Positions 37,687 through 46,703 of a stretch of DNA of 64,000 bases are shown here, in pieces. Source of the DNA: Colwellia echini. GTDB lineage: Bacteria > Pseudomonadota > Gammaproteobacteria > Enterobacterales > Alteromonadaceae. The notes beneath the pieces are model-generated. The model saw nothing but the letters and a program-made list of their open reading frames with translations. It ran no database searches and had not been told where the DNA came from. The translations under genes and the position numbers were made by a program. The DNA is taken from positions 248,001 through 312,000 of the forward strand of contig NZ_PJAI02000002.1 of NCBI RefSeq assembly GCF_002843355.2, given 5' to 3'. The first letter of the stretch is position 1. Every line of letters starts with the position of its first letter.

Positions 37687-38577
37687 ATGCAATTATTTGT
37701 AGATGATCTTACCGTTATTGATTTTTCATACCTGTGTACAAAGCGTGGTATCGTCGGTGAAAGCTGGATTGTTGATGTATTACTCGAAGGCTCATTAAAC
37801 GAAATGAGTATGGTGCTTGATTTTGCTGTGGTTAAAAAGCAAATTAAAGCAATTATTGATGATGCAGTTGATCATAAACTGTTATTACCAATACAAGAGA
37901 AAGCATTAACACTTGCCGAATCTTCACATAACGAAGGTCATCAAACAGTTGATTTTGTAAGTGATATTGCAAGTTATTATTTACAATCACCCAAATGTGC
38001 ATTTGCTTCTATTGATTGTTTAACTATCAATATTGTTGAAGTTACCAAACATTTAACGGCAATAATTTTAGCTCAATTACCAAATAACGTAGCTGGTTTA
38101 ACCTTAGTATTACGTCCTGAAGATATTCCAACGGATTATTATCATTATACCCACGGTTTAAAGTTACATGATGGTAATTGCCAACGTATTGCACATGGGC
38201 ATCGCTCTAAAATTCAAATACTTGTAGATGGTAAAAGAGATGCAGCATTAGAGTCGGCTTGGTGTAAACGTTGGCAAGATATCTATATTGCTAGTGAAGC
38301 AGATAGAATTGGCAAAGATGATATTCAGTTATCAACCCAAGCTATGTGTAATTTAACACCCGATCACCAATATTTTAGTTATTTTGCACCACAAGGTCGA
38401 TTTGACATTGCCGTAGAAACTAAAATATTAGATGTGGTCGATTGTGATTCAACGGTAGAATTACTTGCCGATTTTATTTTACGCCAAATTAAAGCTACGC
38501 ACCCAGAATTAAGTAACAACACTGTTAAAGTTATTGCTTATGAAGGTGTAGCAAAAGGAGCAATTGTTTGTGGCTAA
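37687..38577 (+). CDS. 6-pyruvoyl/6-carboxytetrahydropterin synthase-like protein, two-domain form
   Basis: The 296-residue protein resembles the duplicated PTPS-like proteins of Shewanella, Vibrio and Colwellia. The first half reads FVDDLTVIDFSYLCTKRGIVGESWIVDVLLEG, then MVLDFAVVKKQIKAIIDDAVDHKLLLP, with the zinc-His pattern partly kept (DHKLLLP). The second half has GLKLHDGNCQRIAHGHRSKIQILVDG, which carries the His-rich motif. Whether it makes queuosine or a pterin precursor is uncertain. AAGGAAAAA precedes the ATG. The M23 peptidase gene overlaps its end, implying co-translation. Confidence 0.75.
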   Translation: MQLFVDDLTVIDFSYLCTKRGIVGESWIVDVLLEGSLNEMSMVLDFAVVKKQIKAIIDDAVDHKLLLPIQEKALTLAESSHNEGHQTVDFVSDIASYYLQSPKCAFASIDCLTINIVEVTKHLTAIILAQLPNNVAGLTLVLRPEDIPTDYYHYTHGLKLHDGNCQRIAHGHRSKIQILVDGKRDAALESAWCKRWQDIYIASEADRIGKDDIQLSTQAMCNLTPDHQYFSYFAPQGRFDIAVETKILDVVDCDSTVELLADFILRQIKATHPELSNNTVKVIAYEGVAKGAIVCG

Positions 38578-39547
38578 TTTTCTTTTAAAAAATAAAACAT
38601 TAGTGAATCTAGCTATTGTTGCTAGTTTTACTTTCTCTGTGCAACTCTATGCGCAGAGCGAACCTTCAAATAACACACAAAGTAAAACCAAAAGCTCAGC
38701 TAAAATAATTACTGAAGGTAGCACCGAAGTTAGCAATGGAGAAGAAGTAGTTATTGAGTCTAAAACAACCATTAAACATGAAATTACAAAAAGTGCGTTC
38801 AAGCTAACCGGTGAAATTGAGCAGGGTGGCCTAGTGGTTGGTAAAACGTTACCTAACAATAAGGTGATGTTAGACGACAAAGAGTTACCGGTTTCTGCAA
38901 ACGGTGATTACACTTTTGGTTTTTCTCGTGATGATACAAAAAATTATAAACTAACCATTATTAGTGTTAATGGTGATCGGGTAGAGAAAATATTAACGCC
39001 ATCTAAACGTGAATATAATATTCAACGAATTGAGGGTATTAAAAAAAGTATCATGCAACCTAATCCTGAAGCTATTGCACGCTCAAGACAAGACAGCAAA
39101 CAAATTAAAGCGGCTCGAAAAATAGCTAGCTCAGATACTTATTTTGCCCAAGGTTTTATCCCACCAATCGAAGGAATTATCACTGGAGTTTACGGCAGCC
39201 AGCGTGTTTATAACGGCGTACCTAAAAACCCACATTATGGTTTAGACTATGCAGGCAACACCGGCGATCCGGTTAAAGCCCCCGCATCAGGTACTGTACT
39301 GTTATGGGTGCCAGATATGTTTTTTTCAGGCGGCACTATGATCATCGATCACGGCCAAGGTGTTAGCTCAACCTTTTTACATTTAAGTGATTCCTATGTA
39401 AAACAAGGTGATAAAGTAGAGCAAGGTCAAGTTGTGGCCGCCGTTGGTAAAAGTGGAAGAGCAACAGGCCCTCATTTAGATTGGCGTATTAATTGGTTTG
39501 ATGTGAAAATTGATCCCGCATTGGTATTGAAGTTACAACCGCTTTAA
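38570..39547 (+). CDS. Secreted M23 (LytM-type) peptidase
   Basis: The 325-residue product starts best at GTG 38570 with AAAAGGAG nine bases before it, inside the end of the upstream gene; a TTG at 38564 is closer to the site. A signal peptide is present (about 1-27, cutting near VQLYA). A serine/threonine-rich linker and a beta domain (about 55-160) precede the LytM domain (about 200-315). The zinc motif is HYGLDYA with HxxxD and the later HLSDS and GPHLDWRI. It should hydrolyse peptidoglycan cross-bridges or regulate amidases. The four condensin-like genes follow 36 bases later. Confidence 0.88.
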   Translation: MANFLLKNKTLVNLAIVASFTFSVQLYAQSEPSNNTQSKTKSSAKIITEGSTEVSNGEEVVIESKTTIKHEITKSAFKLTGEIEQGGLVVGKTLPNNKVMLDDKELPVSANGDYTFGFSRDDTKNYKLTIISVNGDRVEKILTPSKREYNIQRIEGIKKSIMQPNPEAIARSRQDSKQIKAARKIASSDTYFAQGFIPPIEGIITGVYGSQRVYNGVPKNPHYGLDYAGNTGDPVKAPASGTVLLWVPDMFFSGGTMIIDHGQGVSSTFLHLSDSYVKQGDKVEQGQVVAAVGKSGRATGPHLDWRINWFDVKIDPALVLKLQPL

Positions 39548-39582
39548 CGGGTGATTTCAATTTACACATTACTAAAGCATAA

Positions 39583-40416
39583 ATGAACCTTCATCAATAT
39601 CTAGTTAACATTGAAGCAAACAAAGCGATAAACCTTACCAAGTTCATCGCTGTTTTACCTGCACAACATAAGTTAAATTGGAAAAGTATATTTACCCATA
39701 CACCAGCATCAGGTAGAAACCAATATCACTTAGCCGTTATTGACCAAATAAGCTTCAAGCAGCTGTTTGATACTTCTAAACCAAGCCATAACCGGGTTGA
39801 TGCCGCCACTAAAGGCAATTCTCATACCCATAAAACATCAATGAGTTATTTACTTGTTTATCCTGATGTCTTTAACTGCTTGGTTCAATCAGATGTTATT
39901 AATCCTCAACCCCCTAAAGTCGTTGTTTGTGACAAGAAAAAGTGTTCAATGTCATTCAAACCACAAAAGCGCTTAATAATTATAGAAAACCAAGAAACTT
40001 TTTTTCGTTATCAGGCTTTTATACTTCGATTACGTAACGATATTACTGACAATAATAAATCTGTTGATATCGCTTTTGGAAGTGGTAATAGTGTCACAAA
40101 TAGTTTTAATTCAATGTATTTCAACCAATATGATGAGGTATTATGTTGCTTTGATTACGATCTTGGTGGCCTAACTATGTTTGCATCGTTACAAAAAATG
40201 ATTTCAACTAAATTGACTTTTGTTTTGCCTGATAAAGCACTGTTAACCGATGAAGCATTTATAACATCACACTTTAAAAAATCACCAAAACATGAACAAG
40301 ATTGGAGACAGGCAATAACTTTAGCTAAACATCTAGGCTTTGAAAATTTAGCACAAGCTTTTGCGCACAGTAAAAAATTTATGGAACAAGAAGTCTACTT
40401 ATCAGACTCATTTTAA
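39583..40416 (+). CDS. TOPRIM nuclease-like protein, JetD/MksG-like
   Basis: The 277-residue protein has the landmarks of the JetD TOPRIM core. An acidic strand end LIIIENQETFFRY carries Glu135, a glycine-rich AFGSGNSV (about 164-171) follows, and FDYDLGGLTM (Asp191 and Asp193) matches JetD GDIDTHGF. JetD nicks or cuts extruded plasmid DNA in the Wadjet system. The protein is shorter than canonical JetD (about 380 residues). The N-terminal 90 residues have no recognisable wing domain. It lies immediately upstream of the SMC-like gene with 106 bases between, and 36 bases after the M23 gene. I infer its role from the motif and the neighbours. Confidence 0.65.
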   Translation: MNLHQYLVNIEANKAINLTKFIAVLPAQHKLNWKSIFTHTPASGRNQYHLAVIDQISFKQLFDTSKPSHNRVDAATKGNSHTHKTSMSYLLVYPDVFNCLVQSDVINPQPPKVVVCDKKKCSMSFKPQKRLIIIENQETFFRYQAFILRLRNDITDNNKSVDIAFGSGNSVTNSFNSMYFNQYDEVLCCFDYDLGGLTMFASLQKMISTKLTFVLPDKALLTDEAFITSHFKKSPKHEQDWRQAITLAKHLGFENLAQAFAHSKKFMEQEVYLSDSF

Positions 40417-40521
40417 AAGATATTAAACAATATCATTGTCAAATTTATCGCTCTGCCATCATTGTATTGGCATACTTAACTATATAAATAGCTAAACATT
40501 TACAGGAAGAAAAAGTTACTA

Positions 40522-43500
40522 ATGTCATCACAATACAAATTTGAAATTAAGCGGATGGTACTCGTTGACTCAGCGGGATTTTGCTATGTTGAATTACCTG
40601 TAGACGAACACGCCATTTTACTTGCTGATGGTAATATTGGTAAATCGAGTATCTTAAACTCATTACGTTTATTTTTATTACCTGAAAATAACTTTAAAAA
40701 TTCAAAAAATAAATTTGCTTTTAGCACGCCTAAAAATGATGGCTTTTATGATAACGAAGAAAGCTATAATCATTATTTCCCCAGCAAATACAGTTTTTTA
40801 ATTTTGGAAGTAAGTCATCAACATGCAGGTAGTGTTTATAACCATTGTCAGATATTACACCCAAGTAGCGGCTATTTAACTTATAGTCGAATTTTTACCC
40901 CATTAGCGTTTGACGACATTCGTCATTTGTTCTGGCAACTTGATGGTGATGAAGACGGTATCGGCTTTCGCGCCGATAGTTTAAGCAGTAGTGAAGTTTT
41001 CAAACAACTTAAAGCTATTACCAAAGAAACAATATCGATTAAAGACACCACCAAACTCAAAGAATTATTATATGCAAATGAGCAACTTGTCCCGCAAAAT
41101 ATGCGCTACAGTGTTTTTCCGTTAGCCGAATGTGACGACGCTCGAATTGAATCGTTACGTACATTGGTTTTGTTATTATTTGAAATGAACTCTAGCAGTG
41201 GCGGCGTTGCTAAAGCCGTTGCCAATATTATTGAAGCAGATAAAAAGTTTACCAGCGATATTCTAGATTTTAATATCGATCAGTTTTTAGCAAAACATGA
41301 TGAGCTAAAACAACAAGAACTTGAACTAACTAAAATTGCTAACTTAGAAACTAAGTACCAAAGCTTACAAGATAACTTTGTTCAGTACGCGCGTTTTCAA
41401 TTAGCCGACAAAGACTTTGCAGGTTTTTATAAGTCGCTAACATTACAACTTAATGAACAAAAAATTCATCAACAAAAAGCGGCAGATGCAGTTACTGAAA
41501 TTAGCAATGAGCTAACCGATCAAAAATCAATATTACAATCTATCAATGTCAGCTTAAAAGCCGAGCAAATTGAACAAAATAAACTTAATACAAAACAAAC
41601 AAATTTAACCAAGGCGTTAGATAAAGCACAGTTATTATTAGCTGGCTATCCAGACAAACCCGTTACTGAAGTGATTGAATGGTTCAATGATGACATTGCC
41701 ACCATGAAAGAGGATTTATCTGCGCACCAAGACAGCAACGCCAGTATCAACCGCATAGCTAAACTTGAGGCCAATATCCGTCGCAATGAAGCAGAGCAAC
41801 AACGATTAATAACCCGAATTAACACCCAAGAATATTCTCTTAATAACCAATTACCTAAAACCACTTGGCAAGTTTATGCTGCGATAAATAAACGCTTAGC
41901 TTTAGCTAACCCAGGTGAAAACTTAACAGCACAACAATTAAGTGCTTTTACAAATTTCGCTGAGTTATTCACCGTAAAAAGTGATGCGGTGACTTTATTT
42001 GATGAATCCTTTTATCAGCAATCACAAGAACTTAATGATGATAGTCAATTGCGCTTAACAGATGTTGAAGCTGAACTTCGTAGTGATAAACAGTCACTGA
42101 ATGCCTTAGTTGAGTCTCAACAAAATAGTGTAGCCAATGCTGGTGAAATAAAACGTTTAACACGTGATATAAAACTTGCCGAAGAAGAGTTAATCACGCT
42201 TAAAAACCTTGAATACAATAATAGGCATTTAGAGGAAGTTAAGCTAGATCTTGAAGGCGTTGAACGCCGTGTTGCGCAGATGCTTGCTGAGCAAAGTAAA
42301 GCACAAGAATATTTTGCCAGATGCCAGGAAACTACCGAGCAAGCCAAACAAAATAGACAAATTATTGCTAATCAAGTGAATGATTTAGTTCAATTACAAA
42401 AACAATCTGACAGCATTAAAACACGCTATCCTCGTTGTGTACAAGCTATCGAAAAAGGTATTTCATCAACACGAGAGTTTGAAATAACGCCAGTTGAATT
42501 AAATGAAATAGAACAACAACTTGCCTCATTAACTGAACTTAATTTACAGTTACAAAAGGGCTTATGTAATTTTGTATTAGAGCAAGTTATAGTTGATAAA
42601 CAAGGGATTATGAACGAAGCGCCAAGTTTTTCAGTGGTACGAAAAACCTTTGAAGCGTTAAGTGATGTTTATACTAACCTAGCAGCACGTCAAACCATGT
42701 TAAACGAACAGATTTACGTTCATAATGAATCTGTACAAAGCTATATGAATTTACTCCAACAAAATTTTGATTATATTAAAGATTTTGAGACTGGTTTAAA
42801 CCGTGATTTTGCTAAAATTAGCATTAATGATCTTGACGGTATAAGCGTACAAATTCATATTGATAAACGCTTTGAAAACCTAGTACAAGAATTACAACAT
42901 GTAGATTTATATGCCGAACAATTAATCTCTGATAATTTTTATGCTAGGTTACGTGCCTTTGCCAACTCTGGTATATTCGCTAATGGTGCTAATTCAACGA
43001 GTAACCAGCGATTGACTATGGATAAAATCATTGAGAACTTATCCTATAAAACACGTAAAAAAGATCAAACGCAATGGCAAAGTAAACAGCAATCAAATTC
43101 AACTACGGCACTTATAAACCTCAAATTAGTACAAATTCTACTTAAACGCCTACGTGCTAGTGGTTATGATTTATTATTACCATTAGTACTTGATGAGATA
43201 GCAACCGTTGATATCAAACAATTTGACTGGTTACTTGACGATATTAAAGCCAGTGGTTTTAATTTATTTGCTGCATCTACACATAGTGCAAGTTCACAGC
43301 TCATATATAAAATTGGTCGTTATCATGAAATTGGCGCAATGCGCACCCAAAAGCCTTATTCAAAAGAACGTACTTTAGTTTACTGGGGCGGGGCTGAGTT
43401 GTTCAGCTCACTTGCAGATAATGGTGGAAATCAATTAGTTGGTAATCAAACTAACGAAGATCAACTTGGTTTATTAATGGGCTTAGAAGAAGGTGTATTT

Positions 43501-43527
43501 GAGGAAAGTGATAGTGCCTCAGAATAA
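40522..43527 (+). CDS. SMC-like ATPase, JetC/MksB-like
   Basis: The 1001-residue protein begins with a beta-strand head and a P-loop in ILLADGNIGKSSILNSLRLFLLPE. The Walker A here is A-DGNI-GKS (residues 35-42), lacking the first glycine. Residues about 240-780 form long coiled coils (for example about 260-400 and 510-640). The C-terminal head has LPLVLDEIATVD with Asp891-Glu892 as Walker B and the switch near STHS. The layout and length fit the MksB/JetC group rather than Smc or MukB (which is about 1480). It works with the next two genes as a loop extruder. A ribosome site, AGGAAGA, precedes the ATG. Confidence 0.75.
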   Translation: MSSQYKFEIKRMVLVDSAGFCYVELPVDEHAILLADGNIGKSSILNSLRLFLLPENNFKNSKNKFAFSTPKNDGFYDNEESYNHYFPSKYSFLILEVSHQHAGSVYNHCQILHPSSGYLTYSRIFTPLAFDDIRHLFWQLDGDEDGIGFRADSLSSSEVFKQLKAITKETISIKDTTKLKELLYANEQLVPQNMRYSVFPLAECDDARIESLRTLVLLLFEMNSSSGGVAKAVANIIEADKKFTSDILDFNIDQFLAKHDELKQQELELTKIANLETKYQSLQDNFVQYARFQLADKDFAGFYKSLTLQLNEQKIHQQKAADAVTEISNELTDQKSILQSINVSLKAEQIEQNKLNTKQTNLTKALDKAQLLLAGYPDKPVTEVIEWFNDDIATMKEDLSAHQDSNASINRIAKLEANIRRNEAEQQRLITRINTQEYSLNNQLPKTTWQVYAAINKRLALANPGENLTAQQLSAFTNFAELFTVKSDAVTLFDESFYQQSQELNDDSQLRLTDVEAELRSDKQSLNALVESQQNSVANAGEIKRLTRDIKLAEEELITLKNLEYNNRHLEEVKLDLEGVERRVAQMLAEQSKAQEYFARCQETTEQAKQNRQIIANQVNDLVQLQKQSDSIKTRYPRCVQAIEKGISSTREFEITPVELNEIEQQLASLTELNLQLQKGLCNFVLEQVIVDKQGIMNEAPSFSVVRKTFEALSDVYTNLAARQTMLNEQIYVHNESVQSYMNLLQQNFDYIKDFETGLNRDFAKISINDLDGISVQIHIDKRFENLVQELQHVDLYAEQLISDNFYARLRAFANSGIFANGANSTSNQRLTMDKIIENLSYKTRKKDQTQWQSKQQSNSTTALINLKLVQILLKRLRASGYDLLLPLVLDEIATVDIKQFDWLLDDIKASGFNLFAASTHSASSQLIYKIGRYHEIGAMRTQKPYSKERTLVYWGGAELFSSLADNGGNQLVGNQTNEDQLGLLMGLEEGVFEESDSASE

Positions 43528-45094
43528 AAATCAAAAGCCTCAATCGATAACAAAAATTGTGCAAAGCCCTGTAACAGCAAGCTTACATAAAAAACAGAGC
43601 GATAAAAAATTTAATACTATTGAAACGTTGCGCATTTTATTAGAGCATCCAAGTATTATGTTTAACGTTATTCGTATTATGGATAACAATAAAGTACGTT
43701 TTATAAATGAATCAACTTTAGCGCAAGAAATTTTACAATACTCAAGCAAACTCATTGATACCGAGAGACAGAGAATAACCTTAGCGTTTGATACTGATAA
43801 TCTTTTGCAAAGTCATATTTTAATGGATAAAGACATTTATCAAGGAACATGTCGCTTAAGTTTTCAAGAAGGTATCATCAGTTTATTTCGTTTATGTGAA
43901 AACTCACTTTACCAAGAATTAACTGACACAAAATTAAAATCTCGACTTGCTTCGCTTTGGCGATTGCAAGAGCGAGTAAATAATGCCGAATTATCTTTTA
44001 TTGATAATGATCCCGATTATTTAGAGTTTATTGATGATTTAGTTCAACAATTAAGTGAGTTATTAAGTTTATTAAAACAAAATATTGATCGTATGCAAGG
44101 ACTAGGCAAAGATTTAGAAGCCATGTCGAGTCAAACGTTTACCGAATTATTAGCAAGTGATCAAAATTCTAATCAAAACGTGAATAATAATGGTGTGGAT
44201 GGCTGGGATATTAAAACTAATCATCTTCTTGGTAATGAACATAAAGAAAAAATGCTAGCCCGTATTAGTCATTTATTTGAACGCCACATAAAGCCAACTC
44301 AAAATTTTTTAAACCACAGTACGCGTTTAGCCAAAGGCACAAATTTATTTGCTACTTTAAACAATTTTAAGCAAGCTTTTGCGAGTAATGATAAACATGC
44401 TCTAAGCTCACAAATGTTACGTTACAGTATGAGTTTTAGTAATATATTTGTGCCAATTACCGAAGTTGCTCACCAAGTTGACCAGTTTTTACGTAAAACA
44501 CGCTCAGCATTATTGCAAAGTAATGCGATGGAACATTTTCATCAAAAACTTATGTCAGCTTATGATAAAACCTTAGATCGTAATTTAAACAAAACGAAAA
44601 TTGATAATAACTTAGTAAAAGACTTTGATTTTATTAATAGTTTTAAGCGAGTTAACAAATTAAAAGATTTTAGAGTAGGGCATTCAACCAGCTATTTTAA
44701 TAACTTATTTACAGAGTTATCACTACGCCTTGAAGCTTTAAATCTTGATGGATTATTAACAAGCAATAACGAAAATTTCAACTTAACCGCAGTTATTGAT
44801 GATCGAGAATCAATAATATTAAAACGTGCTTTGGCCATGTTTGAACATTTAAATGTGATTAAACTTCGGGAAAGTAAAGACTTAACAGCTATGTTGCATT
44901 ATCGATTAAGTGATAGTTTTAGCGATTATTGTTTAGCTGATTTAATTGGTGCGTGTCAGTTAATGCAAGAAAAGCAAAATAACTTCATATTGAAAACGGT
45001 AAACCAAAAAGCTTATTTGCGTTTTAACGATGAAATTTATATTTATCGCCGTAAAAAAGTAATTGCTAAGCAAAGCCAAGAGACAACAATATAA
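43514..45094 (+). CDS. Kleisin-like protein, JetA/MksF-like
   Basis: The 526-residue protein starts at GTG 43514, with GAGGAA eight bases upstream; it overlaps the ATPase gene by 14 bases. The N-terminal part (about 25-95) resembles a winged-helix MukF-like domain (TIETLRILLEHPSIMFNVIRIM). A helical middle (about 130-330) and a C-terminal winged region (ILKRALAMFEHLNVIKLRES, then AYLRFNDEIYIYRRKK) follow. This order is that of MukF/MksF/JetA kleisins, which bridge two SMC heads. It is longer than most JetA (about 480). Assignment rests mainly on position and shape. Confidence 0.6.
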   Translation: MPQNKNQKPQSITKIVQSPVTASLHKKQSDKKFNTIETLRILLEHPSIMFNVIRIMDNNKVRFINESTLAQEILQYSSKLIDTERQRITLAFDTDNLLQSHILMDKDIYQGTCRLSFQEGIISLFRLCENSLYQELTDTKLKSRLASLWRLQERVNNAELSFIDNDPDYLEFIDDLVQQLSELLSLLKQNIDRMQGLGKDLEAMSSQTFTELLASDQNSNQNVNNNGVDGWDIKTNHLLGNEHKEKMLARISHLFERHIKPTQNFLNHSTRLAKGTNLFATLNNFKQAFASNDKHALSSQMLRYSMSFSNIFVPITEVAHQVDQFLRKTRSALLQSNAMEHFHQKLMSAYDKTLDRNLNKTKIDNNLVKDFDFINSFKRVNKLKDFRVGHSTSYFNNLFTELSLRLEALNLDGLLTSNNENFNLTAVIDDRESIILKRALAMFEHLNVIKLRESKDLTAMLHYRLSDSFSDYCLADLIGACQLMQEKQNNFILKTVNQKAYLRFNDEIYIYRRKKVIAKQSQETTI

Positions 45095-45846
45095 TGAATA
45101 TCGATCTTCAAAATACCAATGAGCACACTCAAAAATCAGATAACGATTCCGACAATATTGCGGAGCAAGATTTAACTGAGCAGAAAATATCAGAACAAGG
45201 CTTATCTGAACAGGATTTAGATGAGCAAGAAGATTTTGAAAATAAATTAAACAATCCAGTTCAACAATCCACAACAAGTTTTGACCTGGTAAACGCTCAA
45301 CAAAGCGCGGCAATTTTTAGACAGTTCAATCAAGGTAAAGTAATTACCAAATTAGTGTTTGATGATATTAATGCTAAGAATATTGATAATGCGTTATTTA
45401 CTTGTTTATTTAATTCATCACAACATTTTGAGTTGTTATATCAACATTTAGGTTACGAACTGTGTTTACACAGCGCGGGTGATTTTTATTATGTACGTGA
45501 ACTTCGAGCAGACAGCAGCGATGAAGCTGATGATAATGCTTTAAAAGTACAGGCCATTTTATTACAGCTTGGTAGATATTACAGTCAAACTGGCCGTGAG
45601 CTTGAACAATTATGCCAAATACAATTTGGTTTTAATGAAACTGATTTAATGGTGTTATCAAAAGATGATGAATCTTTAGCTATATTAAAAGCCATAAAAA
45701 TTGAGAATTGGTCTAAAGCGGTAGATTTTATTACGAGTAGAAACTTTGCTTATAAAACCGGTAGCAACAGTTGGTTTATTAGCTCAGCAGGAAAAGCATT
45801 CTTATTTAACTTAGTTGAACAATATAGTCAATTTGAGCAAGGTTAG
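45094..45846 (+). CDS. MukE-like accessory protein, JetB/MksE-like
   Basis: The 250-residue protein starts at the ATG that shares its A with the TAA stop of the kleisin-like gene. Its first 60 residues are acidic and low in complexity (repeats of the form SEQxL). The rest fits the MksE/JetB tandem winged-helix layout: FRQFNQGKVITKLVFDDINAKN, then HLGYELCLHSAGDFYYVREL, NALKVQAILLQLGRYYSQTG and a helical end. MukE-like proteins clamp the kleisin and bind DNA. The extra acidic N-terminus is unusual. Confidence 0.6.
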   Translation: MNIDLQNTNEHTQKSDNDSDNIAEQDLTEQKISEQGLSEQDLDEQEDFENKLNNPVQQSTTSFDLVNAQQSAAIFRQFNQGKVITKLVFDDINAKNIDNALFTCLFNSSQHFELLYQHLGYELCLHSAGDFYYVRELRADSSDEADDNALKVQAILLQLGRYYSQTGRELEQLCQIQFGFNETDLMVLSKDDESLAILKAIKIENWSKAVDFITSRNFAYKTGSNSWFISSAGKAFLFNLVEQYSQFEQG

Positions 45847-45860
45847 TAGGAGTACTGAGT

Positions 45861-45890
45861 GGAACTCGTTCCCACGCTCTGCGTGGTAAT
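45861..45890 (+). repeat. REP palindrome 1 (forward)
   Basis: GGAACTCGTTCCCACGCTCT then GCGTGGTAAT. The core CCCACGC pairs with GCGTGG. It lies 48 bases before the RAYT gene in the forward orientation. Confidence 0.85.
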
Positions 45891-45937
45891 GAATAGTTAG
45901 CTATAATAAGGATTAAAGCTAATACGAAGAGTAATTT

Positions 45938-46468
45938 ATGGGCAGGGATCGCTACAAAGTTATACAAGAAAATACTCCACATTTCATTACGTTAACTGTA
46001 CTGCATTGGATACCTGTTTTTACCAGGTCAGCTACTGTAGATATTATTTTTGATTCATTACGTTTTTTAATGAATCAAGGTTTAAAAGTTCACGCCTATG
46101 TAATTCTTGAAAACCATTTACACTTGGTTGTACAAAGTGAACAGATATCAAAAGATATCGCTCGTTTTAAGTCTTTTACTGCAAAGCAGTTAATTGCCTA
46201 TTTAACTGAGAATAATGTTAAAACGATATTAGACCAATTAGCGTTTTATAAAAAAGCACATAAAAGTGATCGTAGTTATCAGTTTTGGCAAGAAGGTATG
46301 CATCCTGAATTTATTCAAAACGATGCGATGATGAGACAAAAAATAGAATATATCCATAATAATCCGGTTAAACGCGGTTATGTTGATAAAGCTGAGCATT
46401 GGCGTTATTCAAGTGCACGTGATTATGCTGGAGAAATTGGTTTACTGGATGTCTGTAAAGATTGGTAA
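45938..46468 (+). CDS. REP-associated tyrosine transposase (RAYT, Y1 type)
   Basis: The 176-residue protein has the Y1/HUH transposase fold. The metal-binding HxH is His60-x-His62 in ILENHLHLVV, and the catalytic tyrosine is likely Tyr138 in KIEYIHNNPVKRGYV, a motif typical of RAYTs. RAYTs bind REP palindromes and cut one strand. Here REP copies stand on both sides in opposite orientation (45861-45890 and 46484-46510), the arrangement of a REPtron. It is probably a domesticated or recently active copy. The start has GAAGAG upstream. Confidence 0.93.
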   Translation: MGRDRYKVIQENTPHFITLTVLHWIPVFTRSATVDIIFDSLRFLMNQGLKVHAYVILENHLHLVVQSEQISKDIARFKSFTAKQLIAYLTENNVKTILDQLAFYKKAHKSDRSYQFWQEGMHPEFIQNDAMMRQKIEYIHNNPVKRGYVDKAEHWRYSSARDYAGEIGLLDVCKDW

Positions 46469-46483
46469 CTGATAAAACAATAT

Positions 46484-46510
46484 GAATTACCACGCGGAGC
46501 GTGGGAACTA
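46484..46510 (-). repeat. REP palindrome 2 (reverse)
   Basis: GAATTACCACGCGGAGCGTG then GGAACTA. It is the inverted partner of REP 1, located 15 bases after the RAYT stop. It shares its entire sequence and flanking bases with REP 4. Confidence 0.88.
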
Positions 46511-46597
46511 GAAAAGCTTCGCGATTTGAAATCCCGTCTACAGTAGTTTCATCTATTAAAGTACTTGAGGCTGGAACTTGTTAGCGCTTATTTTTTA

Positions 46598-46626
46598 GAA
46601 CTCGTTCCCATGCTTTGCGTGGGAAT
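46598..46626 (+). repeat. REP palindrome 3 (forward)
   Basis: GAACTCGTTCCCATGCTTTG then CGTGGGAAT. A variant of REP 1 with three changes. It pairs with REP 4 around a 77-base spacer that has no gene. Confidence 0.8.
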
Positions 46627-46703
46627 GTATATCGGTAAAATAGATAAACGGTTAAGTTCTAACACAAATAAAATTGGTTTTGTTGTAATAGTCATAGTGC
46701 TAT

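Noticed and set aside
40522..45846. Canonical MukBEF or Smc-ScpAB
   Set aside because: The ATPase is about 1000 residues, far shorter than MukB, and a TOPRIM gene adjoins; Smc would be near 1150 residues with ScpA/ScpB partners of different size. The Mks/Wadjet group fits better.
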